The translations under genes and the position numbers were made by a program. A model generated the notes under the pieces. That model did no database searches. It saw nothing but the letters and a program-made list of their open reading frames with translations, and was not told the DNA's origin. Source: Aphelenchoides besseyi (Eukaryota; Nematoda; Chromadorea; Rhabditida; Aphelenchoididae). Taken from it: a stretch of 64,000 nt of DNA. Of the stretch, positions 33,101 through 45,731 are shown one piece after another (position 1 is the first letter of the stretch; the number at the start of each line of letters is the position of its first letter). The DNA is taken from contig JAMPIQ010000001.1 of NCBI GenBank assembly GCA_024699855.1, positions 8,184,001-8,248,000 of the forward strand, read 5' to 3'.

Positions 33101-36100
33101 CAATCTTCTCACGTTCAATTCGAAGACTTTCCAGACGAGCAGCTTCTTGTTGTTCTAATTCTCTACGCAAGTCGTCAATTCGGCGACGTCGATCTTCTTC
33201 TTCTTTCCGTCTTTTCTCCTGAAATTTCAAGCTGTTAAAAACTCAACTTTTGAAACTAACCTGTGATTCACGTATTCTTTTCTCTTCTTCTTCCACATGC
33301 CGACTATATTTGTATCTAAACTCCTCGGTAATTTCGTCTCTGGGATCCGGCAACTGTCGCAAATGGTCGATTGGACTCGAACGACTCAAAGGTGCAGGTC
33401 CACCCAGTCCACTTAGAGCTTCAGTTGAACGTGTAACCAGCGTTCGTGTCATTATCTAAAGATTAAAAACTGACGAATCGAAAGTGAATATTTTTCTACT
33501 TCACGACGATAATACTCTTCCTGCTGTGGGGCATTGCTAATTGGATCATAATTGGTGGTCTTATAGGTGGTTGTTGCTTGGTATGGCAGTGATGTGGTCG
33601 GCATACTGCCAGCCATTGAAGAGGAATAAGAAGCTCCGAACGGATCGGATGAGCGTTGAATTTGCACCGGTATCTCGCGAATTGGATAATTCGATCGATT
33701 ACGTTCCGTCATATACTCATCAGTACCGTCGCGAAAGCCCTGAAATGAAAGAAATGGTTTAATTAAAATCGATGAAGAGTCTTAAAAATATAAGTGGGAG
33801 CGGACAAGACAGAAAATTCAATCGAATGTCAATCGTAGAAATCGGGTCAAAAGTGCGTTTCTTTTGATGATTGAACGAAACCGGCGCCGTATTTTCCAAC
33901 CGGTTGTCGTAAAGACCTCAACAGTTTTTAAGGGAAACGTGTTGTATGAATCAAACTCGCTTAGCAGTAGTACAGTGTTGAGTGAGTGGTGGATCTTTGA
34001 CCCAAAAACTGTTTGATGAGTCCCAGGAATACGGGGCATCGCACCGTCAAGCCTCCGGCCCCGCCACTGTACAATTGAAAGAGCGGTGATGAAAAAGAAG
34101 AACGATGACTAGACAACACGGCAAAAAACAAACGAAGCCAATGGGGCAATGTGATTGCTCAGTTTGTGGCTGATGAGTCAACCGAAACGGAGGTGTAAAA
34201 GAGATTCTGCGGGGTCTCGAAAATTTGTTAATGAGAAAACTTGTTAAATGAAGTAACAAGAAAGCATAGCAGCAGCGTCTTAAACACTATAGTGCACTTA
34301 GAATATCGTACGGAAAGTGAAATGGCTACAAAACGCAAACAGTAAAGTCGATCGCAAATGACCACGCCAAAGGCCGCGCGACTTCGATTTCTGCCGTTGC
34401 AATCGACCTTAAGGTAGTAAACAAACATAACCTCTGACGCTCGACTTCTTACGCAAATACCGCGAGTTTCTATCTCTCTTCAGAAGACACGAGTCTTCTG
34501 ACCGTTTCGACCTCCGCATCAGTCCACTCGTTTCCGCTCCCACGACATCCACTTTTTGTGAGCGATCGACAAGTCACGAACTTCGGAAAAGAGACCTGTG
34601 GAATGCGTCGAGAGGGAATTGGACTCATACAGAACTGACTCATCTTTTCATGGTTTCAGATATCTAGTTGACGGTTAAGAGATTTAAAGCAAACAATGGG
34701 AAGAGGAACATGAATACATTTTGTTCAATTCTCAATTGAATTGATAGAAAAAGTGCATGACATTGAAACTGTAGGCTCTTATAAGTTTCTGGCAAATTGA
34801 AATCGTACGCGCGGTTTCTACGTTCCGACAAGCTGCTTCAACAGCGGGGTCTTGAATCTCGCATTGCGAGAGCGAGCGTCTTCGCATTCAAGGTGAGCGG
34901 TTCCTATTTGCCCTTGAGCGCTCGGAAAATTAGCAACCAACTCGGGGGGACTTTCCCAGTCGTTGTGGCGGCTTCGGAAAACCAATCGGCAGTCGTGTTG
35001 ATTCCCGTCGAGCAAAAAGACGCGTGGTCGAAATTCCAATCAGAAGAACAAGCTTTTTGATTGGCGCGTTCAAAGTCGTTGTCTTTCTTCCCGCAATAAA
35101 ACGCGTGCAAACAAAAACAACAACCATCACATTCCAACAACGTACCCGAATTTCGGATGGCAGTGGTGGCGGCGCGTGAGACGGCGGTAAATCTTCCGAC
35201 ATTCCTGAAAATAAACACGTAAATAAAAGACACAAACTGACGAGTAAGCAGCTCGATTTGCTTCGCACGCAAATTCCCGTCGGTGGCGGAGAGAGTCACA
35301 AATTGACGGGTGTGGCCGTAGCTGTTGGCTATTGTGTTGTTCATCGTGCACCTGCGGCAACAATTTCTTTTTGGGGGGTTTGCGCGGCGGCGGAAATTCA
35401 CGACCCCCCAAAAGGTGGACGATCGTCGCCATCCCTCGGACGAAATGGTCGCTGGTACGATTCAAACACCGAGTATTACGCGCTTTCGCTCCGCCCGACG
35501 GCTCTTTTTCACGACCCCAAGCGAACAATAACGAGAGTGCAAAACTGACCACTCGACTACCTACCGAACGTTTGATGTCGACTCATGGATTTCTCGGGCA
35601 CAAACGAGCTTTGATATGTGGTGATTGTTGAGTCGATGAGTCGTGGCATTTCTGCCGTTGTTTTGGTATTTTCTTTGTCCGCATCAACAGACGTTGTCTC
35701 ACCGAAGGCATTGCTTTTGAGTTTACTTTTTGTCCAAATCAACGGAGAATTATAGCCATGAGCTAGCGCACTGATTGTTGCCAGACGTTCGGGATTAGTG
35801 GCAGATGCACGTGATGGATTGGTTCCGGGAACAGAATTCGGTGAAATGGCATCAGAAGGCGAACTACCGGCAGCACTATCCGAACTAACCGGCGCAGCTA
35901 AATTAGTTGGCCGAGAGTCGTTAGTAAACGTTGGCGGCGCTGGCAAGGCTTCATCATCGTCCGAATCGCCACTGAACTTTGCTATTAAAGAAAACGGTTG
36001 AAGTAAACTCACGTTGCTTTTGGCGCGTTCTGTGGCTTTGCTGTTTGATGTAACATGGAGTTTTCGTCGTGTGGATTCGAACAAATCGAATGGTCGAGGA

Positions 36101-39100
36101 GTGAGTCTCGACTTCGGTCCAAGTTTATCGACATGGATGCAACGCTTGAATCTCGTCCGTCGTCCCTGCAAACGAATGGCATTGAGAGTGGAAAAGTGGG
36201 ATTTTGAACGCGGCAATCGATTCGATCAACCGTGATGCACGGCGTCTTTTAAGTCGCCGGACGAGTTTTAGCGACCGTTGAGTCGAACGAGCCGAAGATT
36301 CTAATCGAACGAGCGGATCTCGACAGCTCACGGGATTTCGTTTACCAAATCCTCGGGCCTCGGCAGTAATTAACGATTGCACGTGCAGCGAAAGTCGGAA
36401 AGCGGATTTGAAACGTCGAAGCGCGTCAGTTGAACGGATTAAACGGTCAAACCCCCACGTGAAAACAAAATTCTGTTTTCCGGGTTCACAAAAGGAAACC
36501 AAAGACGCAAAAAGAAAAATGATAAACGCATTCTTGCACGTCGAATCGTAAACCGTCGCCTTTTGGGTTTGCAATCGCCGCAAAATTCCGCGCCATGAAA
36601 GAACGGGAAACGTCGATTGCTCGTTGGACGGCCAAACCCAACAACAAGTTTTGTGGATGCTCGTCGCCAATGTCCTTGAGCAATGGAGAAAGGTAAAGGT
36701 CGACGATACCCCATTGCGCTGCTTCTCTCCATCTTATCATCGACAGTGGCGCTCATTTTCTTTAAAAACAAACAAGCCCGCGTGCTTCGAATTCCCACGC
36801 CGTAAATGGGACTTACATCGGAGTGAATGTCGCGAAATGGTCGTTGTTGTGGACAAGAAGCTCTGTTTGGTCACGATCAGCGTCGATGGTCATCTGCAAT
36901 CAAATTCACTCATGAATAAAACAGTCAAAGGTTGGCGTGTGCGGAAGCACAACGAAGATCAATGGAGGTGACTGGTCGGACGATTTTCGTGATTCATCGT
37001 TTGGAATGAAATGCGCCAAGTTTCTCGTCACGATGACAAAAATCGTCCGGACGCGCGTTTTATGATCAGTCGGTGGTCCGAAATACGAAGCTCATTTTCA
37101 CACTCACTTTCGGCAGATCGACGAGCGGTTTAGTTTCAGCAACATGAACAACAGTAAGCGGCGACGATGAGGTAGTTGTCGTAACACTTTCCGATTTGGT
37201 TGTTGTGTAACGTGTATCTTCGGTAGTAAGATCGCGATTTTCGTCTGTTGACGGCGTACTCAATTCGACGATTCTTGGCGGTGAATCGATTGATGGATTT
37301 GATTCCTGTGCCAATAAAATCGCGTGAATTCGATTATCCACTTCTGCGGCGTCTGTTGAAGCAGCACGATTGGAACCGAACTGATGAGATGAAGCACTGG
37401 ATTGCGTTCGTAGGTCGTCGCTATCTTCCTGGAAATTAGTTTAAAAGAAAATGAAATCGATTGATGGCCTTTTTTGTTCGTCAAACCACGTTCGCTCTCG
37501 AGTGACCACACGGTCAAAAGAGATCGAAAGCGAATGCCGTTTGTGACCGCGGTTTTTTAGAGAAAGGTCACGGCAAAAGGTCATTCGGATTGTGTTCGAG
37601 AGCACAAAAATTGGACACAGTTCTTGGAAATAGCGATTACCTCGGTAATTGAATCGAGGAACATCGGAACATCGGGAGTGAACATAAATTCGTTGTGCAT
37701 GCCGCTGTCACGTTCAACTCCAAAGGTTCGAATTTCAATTATTGGATCGTGAATTGGCGGTGGAGGCGGTTGATTGGTCGGACGAGTGACCGGAATTATG
37801 TTGTCCGTTTGCAAGAGATGTCCAACATTTCTCATTGGATTAGGCGATGGAGGTCCCGACGATGACGAAGTGTCTGAGGCTTCAGGATCGGGGGAAGTTG
37901 GCTCTTCATTTGCCAACGACTTTTCGGTTTTTCGTTCTTCTTCCATCTGATCGATAGATCGTGGCCGAAGGCCCGCCAATGACCTCCAAACGATGGCAAG
38001 CGCCTAAAAATCCCAATAAAAATTATTTGTATTGTATGTCAAATCACGAGTGTTTGTTCATTGATGGGATCCTGGCGCAGATGAGCAACTGCACCTCATT
38101 GCCGCAGGTAAAAAACGCTCGTTTTCACGGCTCTCGTGAACGAAGAGAACTTTATCGCAAAACAAATAAAGAAAAAGAAAAAACAAGTGCGAGAAGCGTA
38201 CAAACACGCGCACATCCATAAGATTCGTCAATCTTCGATTTATTGACGTATGTTTTAATCATGAAAGTGAAAGTTTTCGCTCGTAAGAAAGACAGGTCGA
38301 TTAATTGTTTTGCTTACTAATCGACAACACAAACCCATTAGCTCGCGAATTCAGCACGACGACTCGCGACAAGATCTAACAGACAGATAGATTGACATAA
38401 TAACTCCGGTAAACAGATTCCGCTCTCTCGACCCTTCACCTCAGTTCGTACCGTCCGATTTCCCGCAAGATCGCCGCTTTCTTGTTGACCAAAAAAGGTG
38501 AGTTGACCGCCAACTCAGGCCACAGCTCTTCAAATTGTTTGCAAACTCGCCCCCTTCTTTTCGCACTACATTGCAAATTGACCACAACCATTCACTTAGA
38601 ACGTGGAAATGTTTTCAAACCCATACAACCGATCTTCGTAACAAACTTGCTCTGAAAACTATTCGTTTTCAAGACACCAACTTATCAATTCCTTTTCTGT
38701 CGTGAAGCAAAACCGATCCTCAGATTCAACGGCCGCAATCGACAGCAAACGCGTTTTGTTCGTCCTCTACTACGACGATCATGATTCAGCGGCCTCACAA
38801 ATGCCTCCGGCAGCCTCGTTTCCGCTTCGCAAAGACGACGACCTTAAGGTTGCGATCGGACGAAAATTTGCACCTTACGATTCTTTCTCGACTACAAAAA
38901 CTTTGATAATGAGCATTTTAGCAGTTGAAATGCGGGAAATACCCTCAAATGTGTGATTTGCATTCGCTCTGCTGCATCACGGGAAGTGAGCATGAAACCA
39001 GGACAACAAACAGGTGGCCAAATAAAGTCGACTCGTTTCTTACGCTCCTTGCGAAAAACTCTCCCATTCTCCTTGTGGTCGTATAAATTCACTTCTTCAA

Positions 39101-39432
39101 TTCGACCCCATGATTTTGCCAATTAGTTTGCAATTACCGGCGATTAAAACTGAACGCAAAAGTAATTTCGCTCAATCGTTTCTTCATTCAAACGTTGCAA
39201 CCGTAGAATTAGCTCTTGTATTTGCCTCCTTCCAACCTCCTAATTGTAATGCAAGATAAGGCAATGAACTCACCAGAAAAAAAGAAACAATCGTATCCAG
39301 GAATTGTTGAGATCCGTTCGAAATCACATTCTCTGTGCTTTGTCGATCATTTGACTGTGTTTTACGAACGTTGTTAGACCGAAATCCGAACCAACGCGGA
39401 CGCATCTCCAGAGTGTTGTCGACCCTTGTCAT
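27134..39432 (-). CDS. AJM-1-like apical junction protein with MYND-like finger
   Basis: One 12-kb gene of many exons, stop at 27134-27136. The N-terminal exon (ATG 39432) joins the exon at 37641-38006 to form a hydrophobic segment ([19 protein letters not shown]). Low-complexity Ser/Pro/Thr exons follow (37120-37425, 35560-36180, 35146-35205). From 33760 ([15 protein letters not shown]) to 30500 many short exons encode an unbroken Glu/Arg/Lys-rich coiled coil; 28850-30440 is a Ser/Tyr/Pro-rich linker. The C-terminus carries a MYND-like zinc finger ([30 protein letters not shown]) followed by [20 protein letters not shown] and a conserved tail. This order fits AJM-1, the coiled-coil protein of nematode epithelial junctions; I recall the C-terminal match without being able to check it. 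An internal ATG at 36134 could start a second isoform. Confidence 0.65.
30500..33452 (-). other. Coiled-coil coding exons of the AJM-1-like gene
   Basis: About twelve exons, each 80-240 nt, all read on - as charged heptad-rich sequence (for example [20 protein letters not shown] and [20 protein letters not shown]) with introns of 40 to 300 nt between. On + the same DNA gives artificial Ser/Arg-rich frames. No stop interrupts the minus reading. Confidence 0.75.
36134..36174 (-). promoter_or_regulatory. Candidate alternative start exon of the AJM-1-like gene
   Basis: Minus-strand frame DDGRDSSV...[11 protein letters not shown]... has an ATG at 36134 and reads on across a 41-nt intron (GTGAGT...TTCAG) into [13 protein letters not shown]. 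The upstream exon at 37.1-37.4 kb ends in phase 0, which does not fit the phase needed here, so this exon may be a separate first exon with its own promoter in the 36.2-37.0 kb stretch. Confidence 0.35.
38007..39289. other. Large intron of the AJM-1-like gene
   Basis: About 1.3 kb between the first two exons. Frames seen in it lack splice support and coding character; nothing else recognised. Confidence 0.5.
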
Positions 39433-39956
39433 TGTCTGAAATCGAGCCAAAAGGTTATCAGTGAAGAACAAAAACACATGAATCGCACATTCACTATTCT
39501 TGTTTTCCTTTCATAGCAAAACAGTTTTGCAACAGAAAAAGAAAAACAAAAGTCGAGAATCAGCGACTTCACGAATCGAACACTCCCACCATACGGTAAA
39601 TCCAAGGAACAAAAAGGAACAACTTAAACAAACGAGACTCGATTACGTGGTATCGAATTCCGTAGAGCCGTCATCTGATTATCTTCAGCATTTTGGTCAA
39701 GGTCATTTTGACGTTGACAGTTCGATTTCTCCTTCCGCCCAAGGTTGAAAGCTCACACAATTTTGCCGTTGAGAATTTGCGAGTTGTCCGTTTCAACTCA
39801 TTTGTTTCGTGCAAATTACGACCGTAAAACGAACGCGCCATAGATTCTCGTTTGTTTTGAGGTCAAATGGTTTGGGAATCCGTTCGTACAAATCTCCAAT
39901 TGAACTCATAATTTTATTCATACCAACAAATTTCATACAAGTAATCAACAAAGTTA
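39433..39956. other. Intergenic stretch
   Basis: 524 bp between CPSF2 (3' end, -) and the AJM-1-like start (-). AATTTTATTCA on + near 39910 could reflect a minus-strand AATAAA (TTTATT) for CPSF2. No gene seen. Confidence 0.45.
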
Positions 39957-42884
39957 TTAAACGATGGCAAACTGTGAGTAGAGTGCTTCTCGGATCTGAT
40001 AGTATTCATCGCACACTGGGCCCTCAATGTAAAACTTCCCACCATCGGCTCGACTGATACTCAATGTGTCGTTGATGTACAAAACCCCAGAACTGAACTC
40101 CGCTGTATATCCGAGTTTCATTAGCACCATTTTTAGGTCCGTGAGTTTCGGATCATTAACGAAAACTGCTTCGTGCGGTGGAATGTTGTTCGATGGCAAG
40201 ACTTCCAAATACAACTCTTCTGCTTGGTCTACAGTGTTCATACGAACTGGTTTTGGAGTAAATTCGGTTCCATCATCCATGTCCATTGCTAGTTCATCAG
40301 AATTCGTAGCCGAAGTTCCGTTCGTACGTTTTTCCTTCTCATTCTCTCGATTTGTTTCTGCATCCATGGCTTCGCCATCAGTAAAATCGGCGGCCGCGTT
40401 TTCGATTTCAGCATATTCGATTCCACTTCGAATCTTCTTCTTACGTATACGTGCATCAACCCAACTCAATTCGACATCTCGCACCTGAAAAGAAAGTCAA
40501 AATTGATGTTGTTGTCAAACGAAAACACACATTTTGGAAAATCAGTGACGACATAAGCGGATCGCTCAATGTTACTTGGTAGATATGAGACTCTACCGTC
40601 ACGTCTATCACTTCGCCCAGACGTGGAGTGAAAACTTTTTCCTGAATTGAGCTATAGATTAAAATGAAACCAATCAGCTTACTTGAAAGTTTTTTTCTCG
40701 ACAATAATTAGCGAGAGCTCGAGTTGACTGTTCACCTCCGTGTACCAAGATCAATTGTTTGGGTTTCATATTGCCAATGATTTTCTTTATTGATTCAGAG
40801 TCGGCACGACCTTCGAAGTCAATGAACTCAATTTTACACAAAATCTTTAAACCTTGTTGTAACTTGAATATAAAACTCGAAAACAAACCTCAATCTTCTC
40901 GACATAACTCACGCACTTGGTCGGCCATTCTTCATAAGTGTCCTCATACTCGTTTTCTTGGTCTTTCTTCTCGTCTTCTTCCATTACTTCATCCTTTATG
41001 GTTTGGGATTCATTTCTTTCACGCTTCTGGTTCGGTCGTTGATTTTTGTTTTGCTGATTGCTTTCAGCTAATGTGTAGTCTTCGGGCTTAATAACCTGTC
41101 CATAGTCATCCCACTGAATACAAAAATAAGTTGATGAAGTCAAGCAAACAAGATACCTTGGATCTCTCTTCGATATACGGGAACATCGGAAAGTGTTTTT
41201 TCGTTTGTTTGAAATAAGACATTTTCTGCGACTGTTCAAAACGTGTCATTAAATCATAACCCAATTCGTTTTTGATTCCCGTGTCCGAGTTGCGCAGCAA
41301 ACGACTTCGATTCAGTCCCGGCAATGATTCTTCATCGCTGTCGTCCGATGAATCGTCCTGTTCTATTCGCATGTTTCTTCGAACATTTTCCAATCTAAAA
41401 GACCAGAACTTAACAAGAAAAAAGCAGGTTACCTTAAGCGTGCTTCAGCCTCAGCTTCTTGTCTTTTTCTACTCCTGTACGCTTCCAATTCAACGCCATC
41501 CAATCGAATTCGTCGCTTCACAGCCAAAGTTACGACATTCGAAACCGGTCGTTTTTGTTCACGAGCTTCGGCCATTCGAATTAGTTTCGAACTGAGACTT
41601 CGTTCACTCGATCGTCCTAAAAAACTCATATGCTTGAATATTAATCGCTTCCATCTACCAGTTACAATCACAATGTTCTTCGAATCAGTACACCAGTCAA
41701 GAAACAGTTCACGTGAGTATCCCGACTCCATGTCTATTCCACTGACCAAAACGACTTTTGGCGATCGAACGGCATTCAATTCAGTCAACGAATGACAACA
41801 ACGAAGATATCGAAATTGAAAGGGATTAGCTTTTCCCTGCTCACAAGATTGAAGAATCTTTTCGGACATCCATTCAACTTGTGATTTTGCTGCTTCAATT
41901 ACACTCGATGCAACATTGTTCAACATCACCAAATTATAAGCCATAAGACCAGATTCTCGACTGAAATCAAAACATTAAACAGTTAGTGTTATCTGTAGAC
42001 CTCTGCCATAGTTGGTCCAACAAATGTGCTAATTCTAATACTCTTCCTGCCGTATCAATTACAATCATCGAATCACCACCTTCACGTAAAGTCGTGATCA
42101 ATTTGGACAACAGAAGTTCATCTCGAGTTTTTCGTTTTTGTTGATTTGCGCTAAAAGCGTCGGTAATAAAAAGGTTCGGCCGACTAATAGCTAAAACTTG
42201 AAATTATAGAAGCTTAATTAGGACGTAACTGACAGTCAAATGCACAACCGTTCAAATGTCTTTCTTTGCGATGATTGAAATCCACAGCATAAACAATCTC
42301 TTCTTCGCCCATTTTTGTTATCCGCCAAATAGCACCACCAATCATGTGACCAGCGGGAAGAGGCATAATTTGCAGTCCACTATCACCTTTTAGATTAACC
42401 TAAGTAAGCAAATACAACTGAAATTCCGAATACCACTCACCAACTGGTTGTATTTTACGGGCTGAACATTGTCAAACGCAGCATCAATGTCCGAGATCTC
42501 AAAGTGCGAAAACTCCTCAACGTTCTTATGTCCAATTAACCAATCTTTCAAGAACAATTGGCCCATTTTATATACGGGAACTGTGGCATAGATCGGGCAT
42601 TTTAAACCGCACTTCCCGACCAAATGCGGCAACGCTCCAATGTGTGGTATATCGGCGTATGAGATCAGAACGGCGCTAATTTGAGGAATTCGACGTTTCA
42701 ACGCTTCGATATATCCCATCTCAAAACGCTCGTCCCAGCCACAATCCAATAGAATGAAGACCTGATCGACCTGAGTATCGGTTTGAAAAGTCATAAGAGT
42801 TAAACAAACTTGTAACAAATAGCAAAGTGGATCACCATCGCTTTGAACGCCCGATATTGCTTCCAGTTTGATAATCGACGACAT
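39957..42884 (-). CDS. CPSF2: Cleavage and polyadenylation factor CPSF2 (CPSF100)
   Basis: Subunit of the pre-mRNA 3' cleavage complex that pairs with the endonuclease CPSF73. Start ATG at 42884 ([20 protein letters not shown]). A metallo-beta-lactamase fold is recognised ([50 protein letters not shown]), but the zinc-binding HxHxDH of CPSF73 is replaced by YADIPH, as expected for the catalytically inactive CPSF100. The beta-CASP region includes [19 protein letters not shown] and the C-terminus has [30 protein letters not shown] and the end [14 protein letters not shown]. An acidic Lys/Glu linker lies near 40960-41070. About ten introns. Confidence 0.93.
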
Positions 42885-43049
42885 TTTGCACGATCAACGT
42901 ACAAAACGTGGAGTAATTTCATCGATCAGAAATACCAACTGAGTTGAAACAAAACGCCAAGTTGAGCAAATTGAGTCTGATGGCGAAAAGCGCGCTAAAT
43001 TTTGGCGGGCCGCGTGCTTCAGCGAGAATTTGAGTTCCGAGTTGTCCAA
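42885..43049. promoter_or_regulatory. Divergent promoter between CPSF2 and EXOSC1
   Basis: Only 165 bp separate the two start codons, which face away from each other, so both promoters must overlap here. Both genes act in RNA 3'-end processing or decay, so co-regulation is plausible. No specific factor site is recognised. Confidence 0.55.
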
Positions 43050-43747
43050 ATGACGCTGAACATATCACGACAACAAGCACGTTTCTGCGTTCCCGGTGAA
43101 AGCTTGTACGCGATATCCGATGGCTTCATTGCTGGTTTCGGAACATACGAGATGCACGCGACGATTTACAGCGCACTTGCCGGAGTCGTTCAAGTCACAA
43201 CAACAAGTCAAGCAGTGAGTTTGTTCTTGTTTTCTTCACTCCTTAAATTCAGAGTGGAGACGATCAGCGAGTAGTGAGTGTTAGTGGTCGTTTCGACGAG
43301 AAAAAATACGTTTTGCCGACCAACGGCGGCATCGTGACGGCGAGAGTGAGTTTCAAGGTTTGGATTTGGATTCATTTTTAATTTTAGGTCGAGTCGTTGT
43401 GTTTACGTTACGCGAAATGTTCGATCATTTGTATTGGACATACGCACTTGATGGACGAGTTCTCGGCAACACTACGAAAGGAAGACGCTCGCGAGTTGGA
43501 CAAAGACAATGTCGAACTGTACAAGTGCGTTCAACCCGGCGATTTGATTTTGGCTCGAGTTATCGGAGTGGGTGACACTCAGACATCGTTTCTGTTAAGC
43601 ATAGCCGAAAATGAACTCGGAGTGACATTTGCAATCGGCCAAAATGGCGAGAAAATGGTTCCCGATACTCTTGCCGCCGTTAAAGATCGAAATTCTGAAT
43701 ATCGCGAACCGCGTAAAGTCGCTCGAGTGCCCGATCTCAACAATTGA
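43050..43747 (+). CDS. EXOSC1: Exosome cap subunit CSL4
   Basis: Non-catalytic cap subunit of the RNA exosome. ATG at 43050 (MTLNISRQQARFCVPGESLY). Introns about 43217-43252 and 43350-43388 keep the frame. The N-terminal domain shows FCVPGESLYAISDGFIAGFG TYEM-type sequence and the S1-like RNA-binding part has KCVQPGDLILARVIGVGD followed by SFLLSIAENELGV. About 200 residues, the usual length for CSL4. Confidence 0.88.
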
Positions 43748-43967
43748 ATAAAAACTTTTAAAATCATTATTTTTATTTTCTTCGCAATCTCTGGGTCCCT
43801 ATCTTGCCCGTTAATATTTTGTATTGTGCTCATTTCTAGTCTCCAAACAATTTGTTTTCAGTCGGATAGGCGTTGTATGGACGGTAGCAATAGAGGTCAT
43901 ATGTAGGCGAAAAGTTCTTAATGCGTGATTCATTTTCTAGCTCTTTTCTCCAGCAAACTTCGCTTTA

Positions 43968-45506
43968 ATGACCCAAGACTTAATGCCTCCATATGGTTCA
44001 TCTTTACCGTTACAATCCACTCTTTCCGCAATTCCAACGCCACCGATGAATGGAATTGACGAGCAAAAAGATTTGGAAATCATTCACTCCGATCACCTAG
44101 AGGACGAGATTTCTCCAACGAACACAAAACCGCTTTTACAACGCGAGTTGGAACTCAAACAAGAAAACAGAAAAATAGGTTCGTTGAGAAGAATAGTCCT
44201 AATACCAATTGGTATTCTAGACCAATCTTTGAGCTCAGATAGTGACAAATCGGAAGAAGAGGACAATTCGGAGTTTGAACAACTGAATGCTTACGCCAAA
44301 ATACTCAACTCGAAATCAGATGCTGATCGTCCGGCTAACTGGCGATCTATGGTTCTCTTTTCCGGTCGTATTCTGCCGAGTGAACTGCCCGAAAATTGTC
44401 CGCGTCCACAACTTTCAAATGGAGCTTTAGCCCCCGAAGTACAATCATTGGTGCAGAATTTGATGCTTCCAGATGGAACGTTGCGTAAACCCGATTCTAT
44501 TCATTTTGCAACAAGCACTACGGTAAGCAAACTTTTAAACCACAATAACCGTAGATTTAGACTTTTGCGGCAATTAATCAGCTCTCTGCCTTAGAAAAAG
44601 AAACTCGCGGTTACGTTCTTTCCAATGGTCTAACCTGGGTACGACATAAAACGCCTAGTGCAGAGAAGGTAAGAACAAAGTTCTCAAGTTTGCAATTGAT
44701 TTCATTTCAGACTCAACCATCTGCTGTTCCATGGAAACGTAAAAACGCAAATTTGTCGCTTGTTATCGCCGGTGAAAAACGAATTTACTGTAGAAATGTG
44801 TACCAACGATGTTTAACGATCATTGTAATTTAGCCGGCACTTCGAATGAGTGTTATGCGTTTGCTCAAACTGGTGAATGTGCCGCTGGCGTGTTTTGTTT
44901 CTATGATCACAATGGAAAATCCGACCATCGCACGGTTGCTTTGTGCAAAAGGTCTGCAGCAATCAATCGACCATCATTCGTGTTTCAGGCAAATGATGGG
45001 ACTTTGTCGTAACAGTTCGAATTGTTCATTCGGACGACACGCACTAGCTCAACATCAGATGCCTGTCTGCGACTATTATCTTCGAATTCAGTGTGCGGAA
45101 GAGGATTGCTGTTATTTGCATATAAAACATCAGGACAATCTTGAGTATTGTTCGAAATTTCAGACGGGAATCTGCAAGTTGGGGTTACGAGTGGGTGGAA
45201 TGTTTTCTGAATTGTGGGCGCAGCTTCGATTTTAGTGTCCAAAACCGCATCGGTACAACGTCTCGCGAATTCATCAAAAGTGCTCTTCTCAATCAAAAGA
45301 AATAGAAGCGAACGGGTTGGTTTTTGAAGTTGGAATTTGCAAACGAACTGTAGATCGAAACTTTTGCTTTTTAAATTCAAAAACATCTTTTTCTATTTGT
45401 TTCTTAAACTTTTCAAAGCAGCACATCGACAACCAACGAGCCATCGCACAACACCGCCGAAACCGAACAATCGACAGAACCTCAACTTGCTACGTGGTTT
45501 TTCTAA
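43968..45506 (+). CDS. CCCH zinc-finger protein, ZC3H3-like
   Basis: ATG at 43968 opens a Pro/Ser/Asp-rich region without a known domain (to about 44770). The C-terminal part has a tandem array of CCCH fingers: ECYAFAQTGECAAGVFCFYD with a His next, CRNSSNCSFGRH, VCDYYLRIQCAEEDCCYLH and YCSKFQTGICKLGLRCPKPH. The array order and spacing resemble ZC3H3/Smicl, an mRNA polyadenylation and export factor that binds CPSF; that link is interesting beside CPSF2 but the orthology is only likely. Introns at about 44177-44219, 44524-44559, 44791-44833, 44952-44987, 45191-45235 and 45310-45417 are in phase. The end is a Thr/Ser/Glu tail stopping at 45504-45506. Confidence 0.7.
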
Positions 45507-45731
45507 CAAGCATTCAGGCTTTCTACTTATTGTCTTCATACCGGTTCCTTCAAACAGGTGGGTCTATCGCAACTCGAAATGAACAAAAGAAATCTATTGT
45601 CGATAATGTAAATAATAGTATGAAGAATAAACATCTATGAGTAAATTGTCCCCCTTCTTCTCAAATGGTTTGCAACCATTGACTATTTTGTGTATGTGAA
45701 TTTCCATTGGAATTGACAGCAAGTGTTGAAG

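Noticed and set aside
35125..35552. Minus-strand 141-aa ORF rich in Arg and His
   Set aside because: Only the 35146-35205 part, in another frame, is supported as an exon of the AJM-1-like gene; the rest is intron.
40066..40488. 140-aa plus-strand ORF
   Set aside because: Antisense to the conserved last exon of CPSF2.
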